Below, piece after piece: positions 34,162 to 45,200 of a stretch of DNA of 64,000 nucleotides. This DNA comes from Hydrangea macrophylla (lineage: Eukaryota > Streptophyta > Magnoliopsida > Cornales > Hydrangeaceae): assembly GCA_033977485.1 (NCBI GenBank), contig CM066989.1, positions 33,953,095 to 34,017,094 on the forward strand. The letters are read 5' to 3'. Both the position numbers and the translations under genes were made by a program. Under the pieces are notes generated by a model that was not told where the DNA came from, ran no database searches, and saw only the letters and a list, made by a program, of their open reading frames with translations. The number at the start of each line of letters is the position of its first letter. Positions within the stretch are counted from its first letter, which is position 1.

Positions 34162-35676
34162 GTTTCATCTTTAGAACTAAGTAAGTAAACATAACAATAT
34201 CTACTATTGTCATCTATAAATGTAACAAAGTATTTCTTTCCACCTCTTGTTGGAGTTAGTTTTAAATCACATAAGTCGGTATGAATTAAGTTTAATAATT
34301 CACTCATTCTATCTATGGATTTAAATGGCTTTATAGCAAATTTAGATTCTACACATGTTTCACATCTATTTGATTTGTCAATTTCAAATTTAGGCAATAA
34401 TCCTAGATTAGCCATTTTATGCATGTATTTGAAATTCACATGTCTAAATCTAGAATGTCACAACGAACATAACTCAACAATATAAGAAGAAGATATAGCG
34501 TTCTCATTAATAAGAATATTAAGAGTACAATTGATCTTGAAGAGCCCTTCATTGAGGTAACCCTTTCCTACATACATTCCTCCTTTAGTTAAAACAAACT
34601 TATCGAACTCGAAAACTAGCTTGAATCCTTTCTTGCTAAGCATCGAACCTGAAACCAAATTCTTACGAATTTTAGAACATGCAATACATCAAAAAGGGTC
34701 ATTTCCTTTCCAAAAGTGAACGTTATAACCATATTGCCTTTGCCTTCAATGATCGCAGCCGCGACATTTCCGATATAAAGCCTCTCACTACCATCTGACT
34801 TTGTGTAGGTACATTTTTCGATCCCCACAAATGTGCTTGGTAGCCTCGGTATCCATCCACCAACCTTTTGAGTTTGTTACAACACAAGACTCCATGATTA
34901 CCGCTGTAAGATCGTCGATGTCCATCATGTTAGCTTGGTTAGGCTTCTTGTTCCCGTTCAGTCCTTTCTTATGACGACACTCGCTAGAACGATGTCTGGG
35001 TATTCCACATACCCAACAATTCCCTTTTATCTTCTTGGGATCTTGATCCTTAGATCCATTGTATGTAGACATCCTTTTTACTCCCTTATTCTTAGACTTA
35101 GAAGTAGGTTTTGAGGACTCACCTTCAACGAGATTAGCTTTTAGCTCAAGTACCTTGTTGTCCCTTCTTGTCTCCCTTACGATTATCTTCTTCAATTCTC
35201 AAACTGACCACCAAATCCTTCATCAAAAGTTCCTTGCGCTTGTGCTTGAGATAGCTTTTGAATTCTTTCCACAAAGGTGGCAACTTTTCAATTATAGATG
35301 CCACTTAAAACGGTTCACTAATAGTCATCCCCTCCAAGATGATTTGGTTGATAATCACTTGAATCTCTTCTAATTGCTTGACCACCGAAATTGAGTCCAC
35401 CATTTTAAAATTTTAAAATTTGCCCATAATGAACTTCTTTGTATCGGCATCTTCAGTCTGGTACTTTTTCTCCAAGGATTCCCATGATGAACTTCTTTGT
35501 ATCGGCATCTTCTTTGTAAACATCGAATAGACAATGTAGAGAACATTTTCTAGCCCATTAGAATGTAATTTCGACATAGAAAATTGGAATGGTTCCATGC
35601 TTCCAATGCGCCTCTTGTTCTTTAGACTGATTTTCGGTAGGAACCACCAGTTTTTCTTGTCATAGGATATGCGCAA
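34162..35676 (-). pseudogene. Copia gag-protease-integrase remnant
   Basis: From high to low coordinates the minus strand shows a gag core (35676-35413), a zinc knuckle CWVCGIPRHRSSEC (CX2CX4HX4C, about 35010-34968), and a protease site WWMDTEATKHIC (34860 area, with DTE in place of the usual DSG). The LYIGN and FDVLHV region comes next, then GAG-pre-integrase CETCVESK and the integrase core with HTDLCDL and FIDDNSRY (34290-34185). The last integrase codons lie beyond the solo LTR at 31650-31696. Frames change several times (near 35400, 34800, 34640, 34450). It cannot encode a working polyprotein. Confidence 0.85.
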
Positions 35677-35837
35677 GATTAAGAGTTGTGAGATAGAAGA
35701 GAATATTCATTTTTCATCTTTTGAAGTCTTCTCCCTTGAATTTTTTCGGCTTCTCGGAATGAGTATTCTTGACAATAGATGTAGTAAAAGTAGTTTCTCT
35801 GGCCATTTGTCCAACTTTAAACTTGTTTTTCGATTGT

Positions 35838-36242
35838 TGGTTACAATGGATAAGAAACTAATATAATAGTGACTAAATTTCATATCAAAACACGTATAAA
35901 TACATTATCCAAAAAAACAAGTTTTCATCCCACACACCGTTGTTTTGTGGACTACAACGTCTTGTTTATGAGGATTCTACGATCTAATAATTGAAGTACA
36001 ACCAAACTTCAATTATTCTGCAGAACTACATGTATGTAAATTGCTCTCTTTGACTCTAGGAAAGATGAAGAAGAGAAGGGATAAAATCTGTGAAAAGTAT
36101 ATCAAAACTAACTAACTATATTGTATATATAGAGGTGTCTATTGGGTAAGAGATGTATCTCTACACAAATGGTTGTGTCCCAACACCTATACACTAAGTA
36201 TATAGCAGTATATACACGTTTATCAGCCATTAGAATAGATAA
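35838..36242 (-). repeat. Copia 5' LTR, part left of the nested element
   Basis: It is homologous to 31203-31600. It is split by the Tat derivative at 36248-40110 and continues from 40116 to about 40425. A minus-strand TATATATACAATA is near 36130-36117. In the far part, GACCGGTCGACCGGTC-like palindromic sequence is at 40225-40242 and a weaker unit at 40167-40182. Confidence 0.8.
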
Positions 36243-36247
36243 AGTTC

Positions 36248-36920
36248 TGATGATGCCAAAATTTGGTTAGAGATAAACTAGAACAGATTAAGGAGAAAGA
36301 GTGTGAGAGACTGGTTTTTTGTATATGGTTCAGCCCTGTTAATGAAGGAACCTACGTCCACGTGTGTGTCTGAGCACATTTACTATACCATAAAAAAGTC
36401 GGAGACCTATGGTGAACAAATAATAGTTTGGAGCTACCGTAGGTCGGCCAGGTGTGATGATGATTGCTATAGAGGTGCTCTGTGGACTGAAAGATCGATC
36501 CCATTCTATGGGGATGAGTGGTCTCTTTTATAGATGCAAGAGACCTACTCGTATAAGAAAGCTAATCAGATTAGGTAATCCAATTTTGATTAGGATACGA
36601 TTGACATAAATCAAGTGAGTTTCCTATTTGTACACTAAAGCTTTCCATACATGCCAATAGTCTTCGAACTTTAGTAGAAAACTGTCTGGAATATTCTGGG
36701 GCATGTATCGCAGGCCTGGCTAGACTGTGCCTATACAGACCGAGCCTGTATTGTACTCCCGACCTGTTGACATTACGTGTACCGCTTGGGAACCCTCAGG
36801 TAGACCAGACCACTCGGGCTGATGCTTGTCTAAGGGACTGTGCTTGATTTGGTCGGGATAGGAGTCGGCCACTAAGTGGAACTGCTCGGTTATAGGATAG
36901 AGCCAATTTTGGGCGTATCA
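36248..36920 (-). repeat. 3' LTR of the Tat derivative
   Basis: 673 bp, TGATGATGCC to GGCGTATCA on the plus strand, about 93-95% similar by eye to the other LTR. It is the same size, so it has no large indels. Confidence 0.9.
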
Positions 36921-36989
36921 ACTGCCTCCAATTTCCAAGGTTGGCTTGATGCTATATCGGGGCAAGTTTGGAAATTTGTCTGAAGCCGT

Positions 36990-37620
36990 TTGCCATTGTC
37001 TGAGTGCTCGAGAGAGCTGTCTTGGAGCTTCTGAGTCTTGTGAGTTCTCAGGAACTGGCTAAGATTCAAGATTCAGTCTAGCTCAGAATCTTTAAGTGCT
37101 CAGGAATTGGCCAAGAGTTGCGACCCAGCCTAATTCAGAGTTTTTTTTTATTTAAGTTAAGCTTCCAGGGTGGTTATCTTCTGCCCAATAAACCTCGTCA
37201 AGGTTTGTCGGTAGAAGAGTTTGACCAAGTTTGAAAAGCCGACCTAAAGCATAATGGTTTAGGGTCCTTTTGTGCTAGCTCCCCAGGATGGTTATCTTCC
37301 GCCCAGCAAGCCTTCGTCAAGACTGTTGGGAGAAGAGTTGGACCATGTTAGTAGAACCGACCTCAAGCGTATTGCTTTAGGGTCCTTTTTGACTCCTCTA
37401 TCATGGGCCAACCTAAGAGGATAACTTCTATCGTCGGTTTGGACCTAAGCGGAGACCCAAAATGTATAGATTTTTAGGGCTTTCTTTTACTCCTCTATCG
37501 TGGCCAACTTAAGAGGATAACGTCTATCGTTAGTTTGGGCCTAAGTGGAGTTGGTGCCTCTGAGTACTGTAGGCTCCTAGGTTGTCTAAGAGTTTCACTT
37601 AGTTAACCTCAAGGCTTGTA
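36990..37620 (-). repeat. Internal spacer repeats of the Tat derivative
   Basis: Repeats of the GACCTAAAGC/GGGTCCTTTT type (37240, 37365) and the CTGAGTGCTC/GAACTGGC type (37000-37130) are the inverse of the blocks at 25490-26351. Confidence 0.7.
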
Positions 37621-37660
37621 AATACCCGGTGTGACCTCTTGTAGTTTTTATTCCCTTTTG

Positions 37661-37683
37661 CCCCCCCCCCCCCCCCCCCCCCC
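37661..37683. repeat. Poly(C) tract, 23 nt
   Basis: An uninterrupted run of 23 C, a rare homopolymer in plant DNA. On the minus strand it is G23 within the element's sense strand. It may be a quadruplex former or a basecalling/assembly problem. Confidence 0.9.
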
Positions 37684-37767
37684 AAGCTTTTGTTGAGGTA
37701 GGTGTTGCAAGAACAATTACTGTAGGTGGATGACCTGGAATGTTGGTAGTTGTCGGGTCCTTTGATG

Positions 37768-37917
37768 CATCGGGTGTGATCCTGAGGTCTTTTTATATGC
37801 CTCGAGTGTGGCCCGAGGTCTTTGAGGTCCTTCGGGTGTGGCCCCGAGATCTTTTTATGTGCCTCGGGTGTGGTCCGAGGTCTTTTGATGTCTCGGGTGT
37901 GATCCCGAGGTCTTTGC
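37768..37917 (-). repeat. CCTCGGGTGTGATCCCGAGG tandem repeat
   Basis: About five units of roughly 30 bp are found, each with the inverted core CCTCGGG...CCCGAGG. It is the same unit as at 7226-7350 in the autonomous-type element. Confidence 0.8.
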
Positions 37918-37989
37918 GGAGGCTCCTTGGACAGTTTGTGAAGCTTCGTACTAGGATCGAGCAAAAGTACCACTATAGCTGAGCTTGTC

Positions 37990-38175
37990 TGGACTGTTGG
38001 AGACGAGAGAACAGGTCGGGATCACTGGGCTCTTGGCCGCCGTTAATTAGAGGCTAGGTCGAGATTACTAGATCATGACCGTTGTGAACTGGAGGTCGGG
38101 TCCGGGTGCCAGACCCTGACTGCTGTGAACTGGAGGTCGGGTCGGGGCTGCCAGACCCTGACTATTGTGAATTGA
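37990..38175 (-). repeat. Short version of the 42-bp array
   Basis: Four units of AACTGGAGGTCGGGTC and CCAGACCCTGACTG are the reverse complement of the units at 21602-25335. Confidence 0.8.
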
Positions 38176-38296
38176 AGGAACTGCCAGAACTACCGGGTTG
38201 ATCTCGCTTTCGCTTATTTCTTAAAGCCTCGTCGCCTATGTGCCTAGGGTCTTTGGTCTTTAGAAATTCTTTAGTGTCAATGTATTTTCTAACCCT

Positions 38297-39376
38297 CTAT
38301 ATGAGTTCAACTAAGGTTACCGGTCGATTTCTATGGAACAACGTAGCGCACTTGGTGTGTTGAACTCCCGAGCAGAATGCTGTAATAGCGACGGTTTCAT
38401 CAAGATCATAGATCCCGAGCTTTTCTTGATTAAACCAGTCAGTGACTTCCTTGAGGGACTCATTATTCCTTTGCCTGATTGTCAGCAACTGTATATCAGG
38501 CTTTGGCCGTCCGTGTATACTGATGAACTGCTTACTGAGTTGCTTGAAACTGCTGATTGATCGGGGCTTCAAGGAGTAGAATGGTTGAGCGGCCGGGCCT
38601 TTCACAGTGCTGGGGAAGGCCAGGTAATACAGTTCATCGGCGTTGGTGGCCAGGGCCATCTGAGCCTTATAGGTTCGGACGTGGTCGATCGGACTTCCCA
38701 AGCCGTTGTAAGAATCTAGACGAGGTGGTTTAAATTTGCGTGGGAGGAAAAATCTCGTGATTCGCCTGGAGAACAGTGACTCTGTCTCGGTATTGACATG
38801 GTCATAAGTGGCATTCTGGCCCAACTCCTTGGCCACTCCGTTGATCTGCTTCTCCAAATCCTTGATACAGTCCATCACACATTCCCGACCGGTATTCGGG
38901 ATGTAGGTTGGGTCAGTGGAGGAGGCTTCCTTCTCCTGGCGGCGTGCTGTCCCCTAGGATCGGGCTCGACTATGACTCCAGTTTATTGTGTGCCTAAGGA
39001 CACCTCGGCTCTTGACCGAGTGACCCTAGACTGATTCCTGAGTCATATGCTCCTGTCTCTCCTCTCGGGCAACACGCCTACCACTGATGTTTCTGGCATC
39101 CTCCACGTGGAACGAGTTGGCTCGGGCACGTTGTCTGGTCAAGATCGGTTCTCGACCATGTGCAATGTTCCCAAGCCATTTCCCGGCCACTGGAGTATTG
39201 CTTTGTTGGGCCAATAGCACTTCGATCTGCTGCTGGGTTTGACGCTGGATCTTCAAGAGCTGTGCGAGGGTTGTAGTGATCAGTTCTGGTGTCAGAACTG
39301 CCGTAACCGTCGTTGGGGCTGGCAGAACATCACGGTTAACTTGCTATGCAGCCTTCTTACCCTTCTTCAGTGGCAT
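38297..39376 (-). pseudogene. Tat gag (degenerate)
   Basis: The main open block (38878-38297, 193 residues) contains the retrotransposon gag core: PPRLDSYNGLGSPIDHVRTY, then AFPSTVKGPA, LSKQFISIHG, and LTIRQRNNESLKEV with a WFNQE region. An upstream N-terminal part (39256-39026) is in another frame. The likely original ATG at 39376 (MPLKKGKKAA) meets a stop after ten codons. No zinc knuckle or protease follows; the sequence passes directly into tandem repeats. Confidence 0.75.
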
Positions 39377-39417
39377 GACTATCAGACAAGAGATTTGTTG
39401 ATGAAAAACTTGCTATT

Positions 39418-39435
39418 TCCCACAAACGGTGCCAA
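39418..39435 (-). other. PBS region of the Tat derivative
   Basis: On the minus strand TTGGCACCGTTTGTGGG lies 2-3 bp from the end of the LTR, the usual Tat arrangement (TGGCxCCGT). It fixes the orientation of the element. Confidence 0.7.
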
Positions 39436-39437
39436 GC

Positions 39438-40110
39438 TGATGATACCAAAATTTGGTTAGAGATAAACTAGAGCAGATTAAGGAGAGAGAGAGTGAGAGA
39501 CTGGTTTTTTATACGTGGTTCGGCCCTGTTAATGAAGGAACCTACGTCCACGTGTGTGTCTGAGCACGTTCACTATACTGTAAAAAAGTCGGGGACTTGT
39601 GGTTAACCAACAATAGTTTGGAGCTACCGTAGGTTGGCCGGGTGTGATGATGATTGCTATAGAGGTGCAATGTGGACTGAAAGATCAATCCCTTTCTATG
39701 GGGGTGAGTGGTCTCTTTTATAGATGCAAGAGACCTATTCGTACAAGGAAGCTAATCAAAATAGGTAATCCAATCCTGATTAGGATGTGATTGACATAAT
39801 TCAAGTGAGTTTCCTATTTGTATTAGGAAACTTTCCATACATGGTATTAGTCTTCTAACTTGAGTAGGAAACTGTCTGGAATATTCTGGGGCATGTCTCG
39901 CAGGCCTGGCTGGACTGCGCCTATACAGACTAAGCCTGTATTGTACTCCTGACCTGTTGACATTGCGTGTACCGCTCGAGAAGCCTTGGGTAGACCAGAC
40001 CGCTCAGGCTGATGCTTGTCCAAGGGAGTGTGCATGATTTGTTCGGGATAGGGGTCGGCCATTGAGTGGAACCGCTCGGTTATAGGATAGAGGCAATTCT
40101 GGGTGTATCA
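39438..40110 (-). repeat. 5' LTR of the Tat derivative
   Basis: 673 bp, TGATGATACC to GGTGTATCA on the plus strand. It pairs with 36248-36920. Confidence 0.9.
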
Positions 40111-40224
40111 AGTTCAAACTAATTCAAAGTTACAACATGAAAAGTTATGACTTCACAAACTGGGTCCAGTTGACCACTCGAATGCCCCTCTGCCAGAATT
40201 TGTTTAAAACATCTTATAGCCGTT

Positions 40225-40242
40225 GACCCGGTCGACCGGTCG
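40225..40242. repeat. GACCGGTCGACCGGTC-type palindrome in the copia LTR
   Basis: CCCGGTCGACCGGTCG is a tight palindrome flanked by CCCTCTGCCAGAATTT-like phrases at 40183 and 40249. A decayed unit lies at 40167-40182. With the nested element removed it is about 165 bp upstream of the minus-strand TATATATA at 36130. Confidence 0.75.
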
Positions 40243-40394
40243 AAAATCCCTCTGCTAGAATTTTGAAACTTAAGGTTCCAAACATTTTCCTGAGCATTGA
40301 GATGGCCCATAGCAATCCTATCGATCCCCTTGAGCTTACAAAAGCTCCCATTCACACTCCGAATCTAACAGGCACAACGTTAGTCTCCTATACG

Positions 40395-40458
40395 ATGAAT
40401 CGTATGTATTGACTGGCTTGACAAATGAGGAGGGAGTCAGTCAATACATACGATTCAT
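40395..40458. repeat. Perfect 21-bp inverted repeat with 22-nt loop
   Basis: ATGAATCGTATGTATTGACTG (40395-40415) is exactly complementary to 40438-40458, with the loop at 40416-40437. It sits at the outer end of the copia 5' LTR. RNA from either strand would fold into a hairpin. Confidence 0.95.
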
Positions 40459-41268
40459 TTATTTCTTTGCTTTTATAAGGGTAAAATTCCATCATTTAAC
40501 ATTTGATCAATTCTAACTAATCATTAACCAACGAAAGGGAGGTAAGAATCATGTAAATGTAAACACCATTTGGTTAATCTCAAAAATACTTTTCACTTGA
40601 ATCTCCAATTTTATGTTCTTGGTTGCAGTTTATGCTGCTTTTGGCAAGTCAGGTTCAATAGTCAGTGAAGACATTAAGACAAACAACTCTTATTGAGTCT
40701 AGTCCATTCCTACCTGGCCTACCAAATATGGCCCCTGGTCAGACTTGAACTTCCATTTTAAATCTTATTACTACAGAAAGTCGACTGAAGAAAAGCAGTT
40801 ATGAGAATTTCCTTGCACCATTCTTTTCATTATTTCAACAGCCATGCATACAACTCAACTAAGCATGGTTATCAAACCTAGATCGAACCATGAACCATCC
40901 AATTCCACCGTTGGATTATGAACAGGCCGGTGGTTCTGTTTGGTTCATTAATTGAACTGTTTGCGCAATTAACCAGCAAGAACCAATGTGAACCCACTAA
41001 ACAATCAAAATTTTAAAACCGTAAATAAGTAGTAGGTGGAACCGGTTAAATTGTATTAGTTGTGTAAACTTATCATGCTTCATATCTTAAAAGAGTTGTA
41101 CATTGGAGGATATTGTGGCTTGAGTTACAACCACCACTAATCTTTCATGAATTTGATGATTTCTTAATAAAATATTTTACTTTTATAAGTGTGCTTATTA
41201 GCTATGACATAATTTGATGGTTTTCTTCATAAAATATTATTTAAGATAAGTAAAACTTCATTTATGAA

Positions 41269-41430
41269 AAGAGTAATAATATGTTTCCCAAATTTTGAAT
41301 CTCAAATACTTCCCGAACACGTGACAGTGGAACTATTTCAATATCCTTCAATCAAAATCAAGTGAATGTACAGCCACATGCATTTTATAACCATTTGGAT
41401 TGAAAATTTCAGAAGCATAGCATTACTCTT
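41269..41430. mobile_element. MITE, GCTTCCCAAA family
   Basis: AAGAGTAATAATATGTTTCCC at the left pairs with GCATAGCATTACTCTT at the right; the inner arms contain CAAATTTTGAATC and GATTGAAAATTT. It belongs to the same family as 27884-28000 with a longer centre. Confidence 0.75.
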
Positions 41431-41626
41431 CAGATACTCGTAGATAATACGTTGACCAAACGGTTAAACCATGAACCCGCTGCCTTTTCAAATTGTGTCC
41501 ATTTCAATTCTGACAACTATGCAACTTAGCCTTTGTCCCGTGTTGTTTAGGATGGATTGTAACTAATTCAAATTTCTTTAATTCTCAAAGTACAAAACGA
41601 AAACAGGGGGAATTGAAATCCATTTG

Positions 41627-41776
41627 AATAATGTCATGGTTCCCAAATCTGAATCTCAAATGCTTTAACAGATACAACCACATGTAGTGATGTATGGTAC
41701 CACCAACCACTATCACAACATGCGTACAACTATTAAAGCTTTTGGGATTCAAATGTGGGATGCATAGTATTACTCA
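41627..41776. mobile_element. MITE, GCTTCCCAAA family
   Basis: The left arm AATGTCATGGTTCCCAAAT and CTGAATCTCAAA pairs with the right arm TTTGGGATTCAAATGTGGG and ATGCATAGTATTACT. It is a third member, about 200 bp from the previous one. Confidence 0.7.
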
Positions 41777-42135
41777 ATGCAGTTTATTTTGCTTGGCAGG
41801 CTTTTGGCGCCTTTATGACTTCATGATGAACTTTTTGAGGGGAAAAAAAAGAGGACAGGAACCATGAAATTCAGATGTGAGAATTTTGTCAACCCAGTGA
41901 TCCTACAAATGGAAATAATATTTCCTTCCAAGATTTGGTGTGATCCATTACCTTGGTTGGAGGAAATCTATTTCAGCAATGAAAAATGTAATACTTTCTT
42001 GCAGAAACCTTGAGAATCAGAAAATAGGATACAAGAAAGACCAGGGTCTTGTTTACCACTGAAAAACTCACAAAAGCTAGATACAAAATCAAGCCAAAAA
42101 TCCAGTATCCACCTTGTTTCACTGTTACCGAACAG

Positions 42136-42141
<6 letters not shown>

Positions 42142-42193
<52 letters not shown>
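42142..42193. repeat. (GA)n microsatellite
   Basis: About 25 uninterrupted GA dinucleotides lie 54 bp beyond the sulfite reductase stop codon, probably inside the 3' UTR, where the transcript would read (CT)n. Confidence 0.95.
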
Positions 42194-42195
<2 letters not shown>

Positions 42196-42246
42196 CACAT
42201 ATACCATCCAGTCGGCAAGAAAATTCTCGGTGGCCTCCAATTTAAC

Positions 42247-45200
42247 TCACTCACTCTTGCCATTTTGCTGGGAAGCAACATAATTGCGAACAACTTCCAT
42301 AGCTAACTGATGAGCATTCTTGTTTTGGATCCTCGCAAGTTCATCCATGGCTTCGTACGTCCCCTTATCAGCAAATAGCTTCAGGTTGTACCGAAACGAT
42401 GATTCCGGAGGGCCTTCCCATTTATCAACCAACTCTTGGAGTTTCTCGAATCCCTGATAAGTACAATATAATATGCATCAATACCATGACCATCATCGGC
42501 ATATTAGGTCTTCAAAATATCTAAAAAGGGCATTAGGCTCTGTTTGGTTCATGGTTGCAGTGAAGGAAAAAAAGAAACTACTAAGGAATAAGCTTTTCCA
42601 TGATTGCTTAATTAGAAAAACACTAACAGAAAGAAAATGGGGTCAAAAATTTTAATTTTGTGAGTATTCCCCCACCCCCCGCTACTACGGATCATGACGA
42701 GTTACCCCTTTGAGTTAACTCATGAAAATACTGCAAAGCCAGATCCACCACCTCACCACCACCTCTACCAAGCCAGATCCACCACCTCCACCAGCCAGAT
42801 CCACCACCACCAGCCTCAGATCCACCACCACCACCTCCACTAGCCAGATCCACCACCACTACCGCCTCTGGTCCACCACCACTAGCTAGATCCACCACAC
42901 CCGCCTCAGGTCCACCACCACCAGCTAGATCCACCACCACTGCCTCACCCCGACCACCCAACCGAAACCGACTAAACCGAAAACGACTATCTCAAACTTC
43001 CCGTCGGTCAGTTTCGGTCCCCAACCCCGCCACCCCAACCACTTCGGTTCAGCGCATAATCTCCCCCCACCTCGACCGAAACCGACCAATGAACACCCCT
43101 AGAACTTTAGGATTTCATCATAAAAGGAATAAAAATTGAAAGGCATTTCTCTAATACATGGCCTAATGTAAGATAAAACATAAATAAATTTTTTTCCCTC
43201 GCTTACCATGCGGTTTGTGAATTCGCCAAATGATTCTTTGAACTGCCGCTTCCTTCTCCAATAATAAAACAAAGGTTCCATAACTTTCTCAAGGTCTTGA
43301 ATCTTAACCTTGTTCATGAAGCATTCTGCTAAGGAGGTTTGATTGGGTGTGCCCCCAAGCCAGATCTAATTCAACACATGAATACCAAATGCATTAAGTT
43401 TGCTTCAATAGACACTGGGGCATACACGATGTATACTCATGAAAAGTAGGGATAATGTGAGATGTAGTGATAAATAAAAATGAGTTTGAGTAGATATGGG
43501 AAGTGGGGAGACAAAGATGAGAAGAGAAACAACATCAGTTACTTTCTAAATAATATTATAAACTCGTAAATCAAGGTACCTTATTATAGGTAGTTAAACC
43601 TATGGATATCAAAGTAATGAGGGAGGATATTTTTGTGGAAAAAAATGATGACACCAAGAGGCTGTTTGGGAAGGCAAAGCACTGGTTCTGTAGTTCATAA
43701 ATGTACCAGTTCTAGAAATTCAAGTGTTTGGTTGATGCCCTTTCTTGCTCTAAAACAGATTCTTTTTTCAAACCAACATGATTGTGATTCTCATTAAAAT
43801 ACATACATAAATATAATAAAAAAGAAAAAAGAGAGAAAATAAAACTGGACTGAACCTGATCCTGTTTTATACATTCCCAAACAAAGTCTAAAGAAGTGGT
43901 GTTCACTTTCTATTGAAGTACAGATGAAGAGGAAATAAGTAATTAATGACATATACTATCACAAATGATATCAATAAAACTCCTGATAATTATTTTTATT
44001 TTATAGGCACCAGAGTGAGAAATACCTGATAACTATTAGGACCATCACCAACAAATCCAAGTTCAGCCATATAGGGTCTCGCACAACCATTAGGGCAGCC
44101 AGTAACCCTTATTACTACAGATTCGTTGTACTTAAGACCAACCTGAAAACATACAACAAAAGACCATGCCTGTTAATAATCATCATGATTGTAATATAAA
44201 TCAGCTATTTTTTCAGGTACTTTAATAGATATCTGTGAACTGTATGCTCAGTAATGCTGTTTCTGGAATGACATCTTTAGAATATGCATCCTCACCGATT
44301 ATAGTTACACCATCCTTTTATTTTCAACTTATTTTACAGATACATTTCAAGATAATACTTACTTTTTTCTAAGGAAACAAACAGCACTTCAAGTTGGAGA
44401 TGGCAGTTTGTATACGAGGACATGAGTTTGGGATTGATGGAACACCCACACTACTAAACTTCTATAGCAAAAAATTCTCACTATTATGTTTCTTTGTCCA
44501 TCTCTACCCCGCTTTTGTTATTTTTCCCTCTCTATATCTAAAGTATGACAAAATGGACATGCGCACTTCAAAAAATGGGTAAGTTACCTTCTCAAATACA
44601 GCTCGAACTCGCTTAAGCAAGTCGGGTATTCCGCGCTCCGCTTCAGTTATTGCCAGGGGGCAAAGTGGCAAAGCCGGACATGCCATTGATGTTATGTTGA
44701 GCGGATCTACATACCTAGGATGCTGCCGAGAATAAGAACTCGTCAAATCATGCTTTATTATGGCTATGTAACACTTCACAAGCTAAAGGAAAAAGCAAAA
44801 AAAAAAAGTAACAATAACAAACCTAAGTAACAGAGTACTGAGTGTCCTGGCATTACTGTTTTCTTGTTCTTGGTCTAGGGTGTCAAATCTAGTGGCAGTT
44901 GGGCTTGTTTGTTTCATAGTCCTTGATTTATAAATTATAAGATATGCTTTTTGTGTCATCAGCAATTCGTGTTTTAAATTGCCATACTATTTGAATGAGT
45001 GCATAGACCTATGGAGGGTATCCAATGTCTCCATCGGAAACAAGGAAATCAAAAACAAATAAAAGAAAACTTCAGTAAATCAACTAAAACCTTCCGTGAA
45101 TTAGCATCTGTGTTCCGTGTTTCCTTTGGCTGCAAATAGAATCTAGGAAACAGAAAGAAACCTGACAGAGAGTCGTAAACTGACTATTAGGCTTGAGTTG

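Larger units (their letters stand above)
36248..40110 (-). mobile_element. Non-autonomous Tat derivative, 3863 bp, TSD AGTTC
   Basis: Two 673-bp LTRs (36248-36920 and 39438-40110, TGATG...GTATCA) are flanked by AGTTC at 36243-36247 and 40111-40115. The PBS is next to the right LTR and the PPT (GGAAATTGGAGGCAGT on the minus strand) next to the left LTR, so the element reads on the minus strand. It contains gag but no pol. The interior also holds tandem repeats shared with the elements at 7226 and 21602. Confidence 0.93.
31200..40425 (-). mobile_element. Ty1/copia element remnant with two nested insertions
   Basis: Homologous LTR parts at 31203-31645 and 35838-36242 bracket copia gag, protease and integrase sequence on the minus strand. 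A chromoviral solo LTR (31702-34161) and a Tat derivative (36248-40110) are inserted. RT and RNase H are missing: integrase sequence runs directly into the left LTR near 31645. The outer ends are approximate. Confidence 0.8.
40459..42246. other. Spacer downstream of the sulfite reductase gene
   Basis: It contains two MITEs, a (GA)n microsatellite and, next to the gene, its presumed 3' UTR. A minus-strand AATAAA near 41786 is one candidate poly(A) signal, but no transcript end can be fixed. No other coding region is seen. Confidence 0.45.

Noticed and set aside
42692..42961. Gly-rich ORF in intron 7
   Set aside because: Translation of CCACCA repeats within a clear intron.
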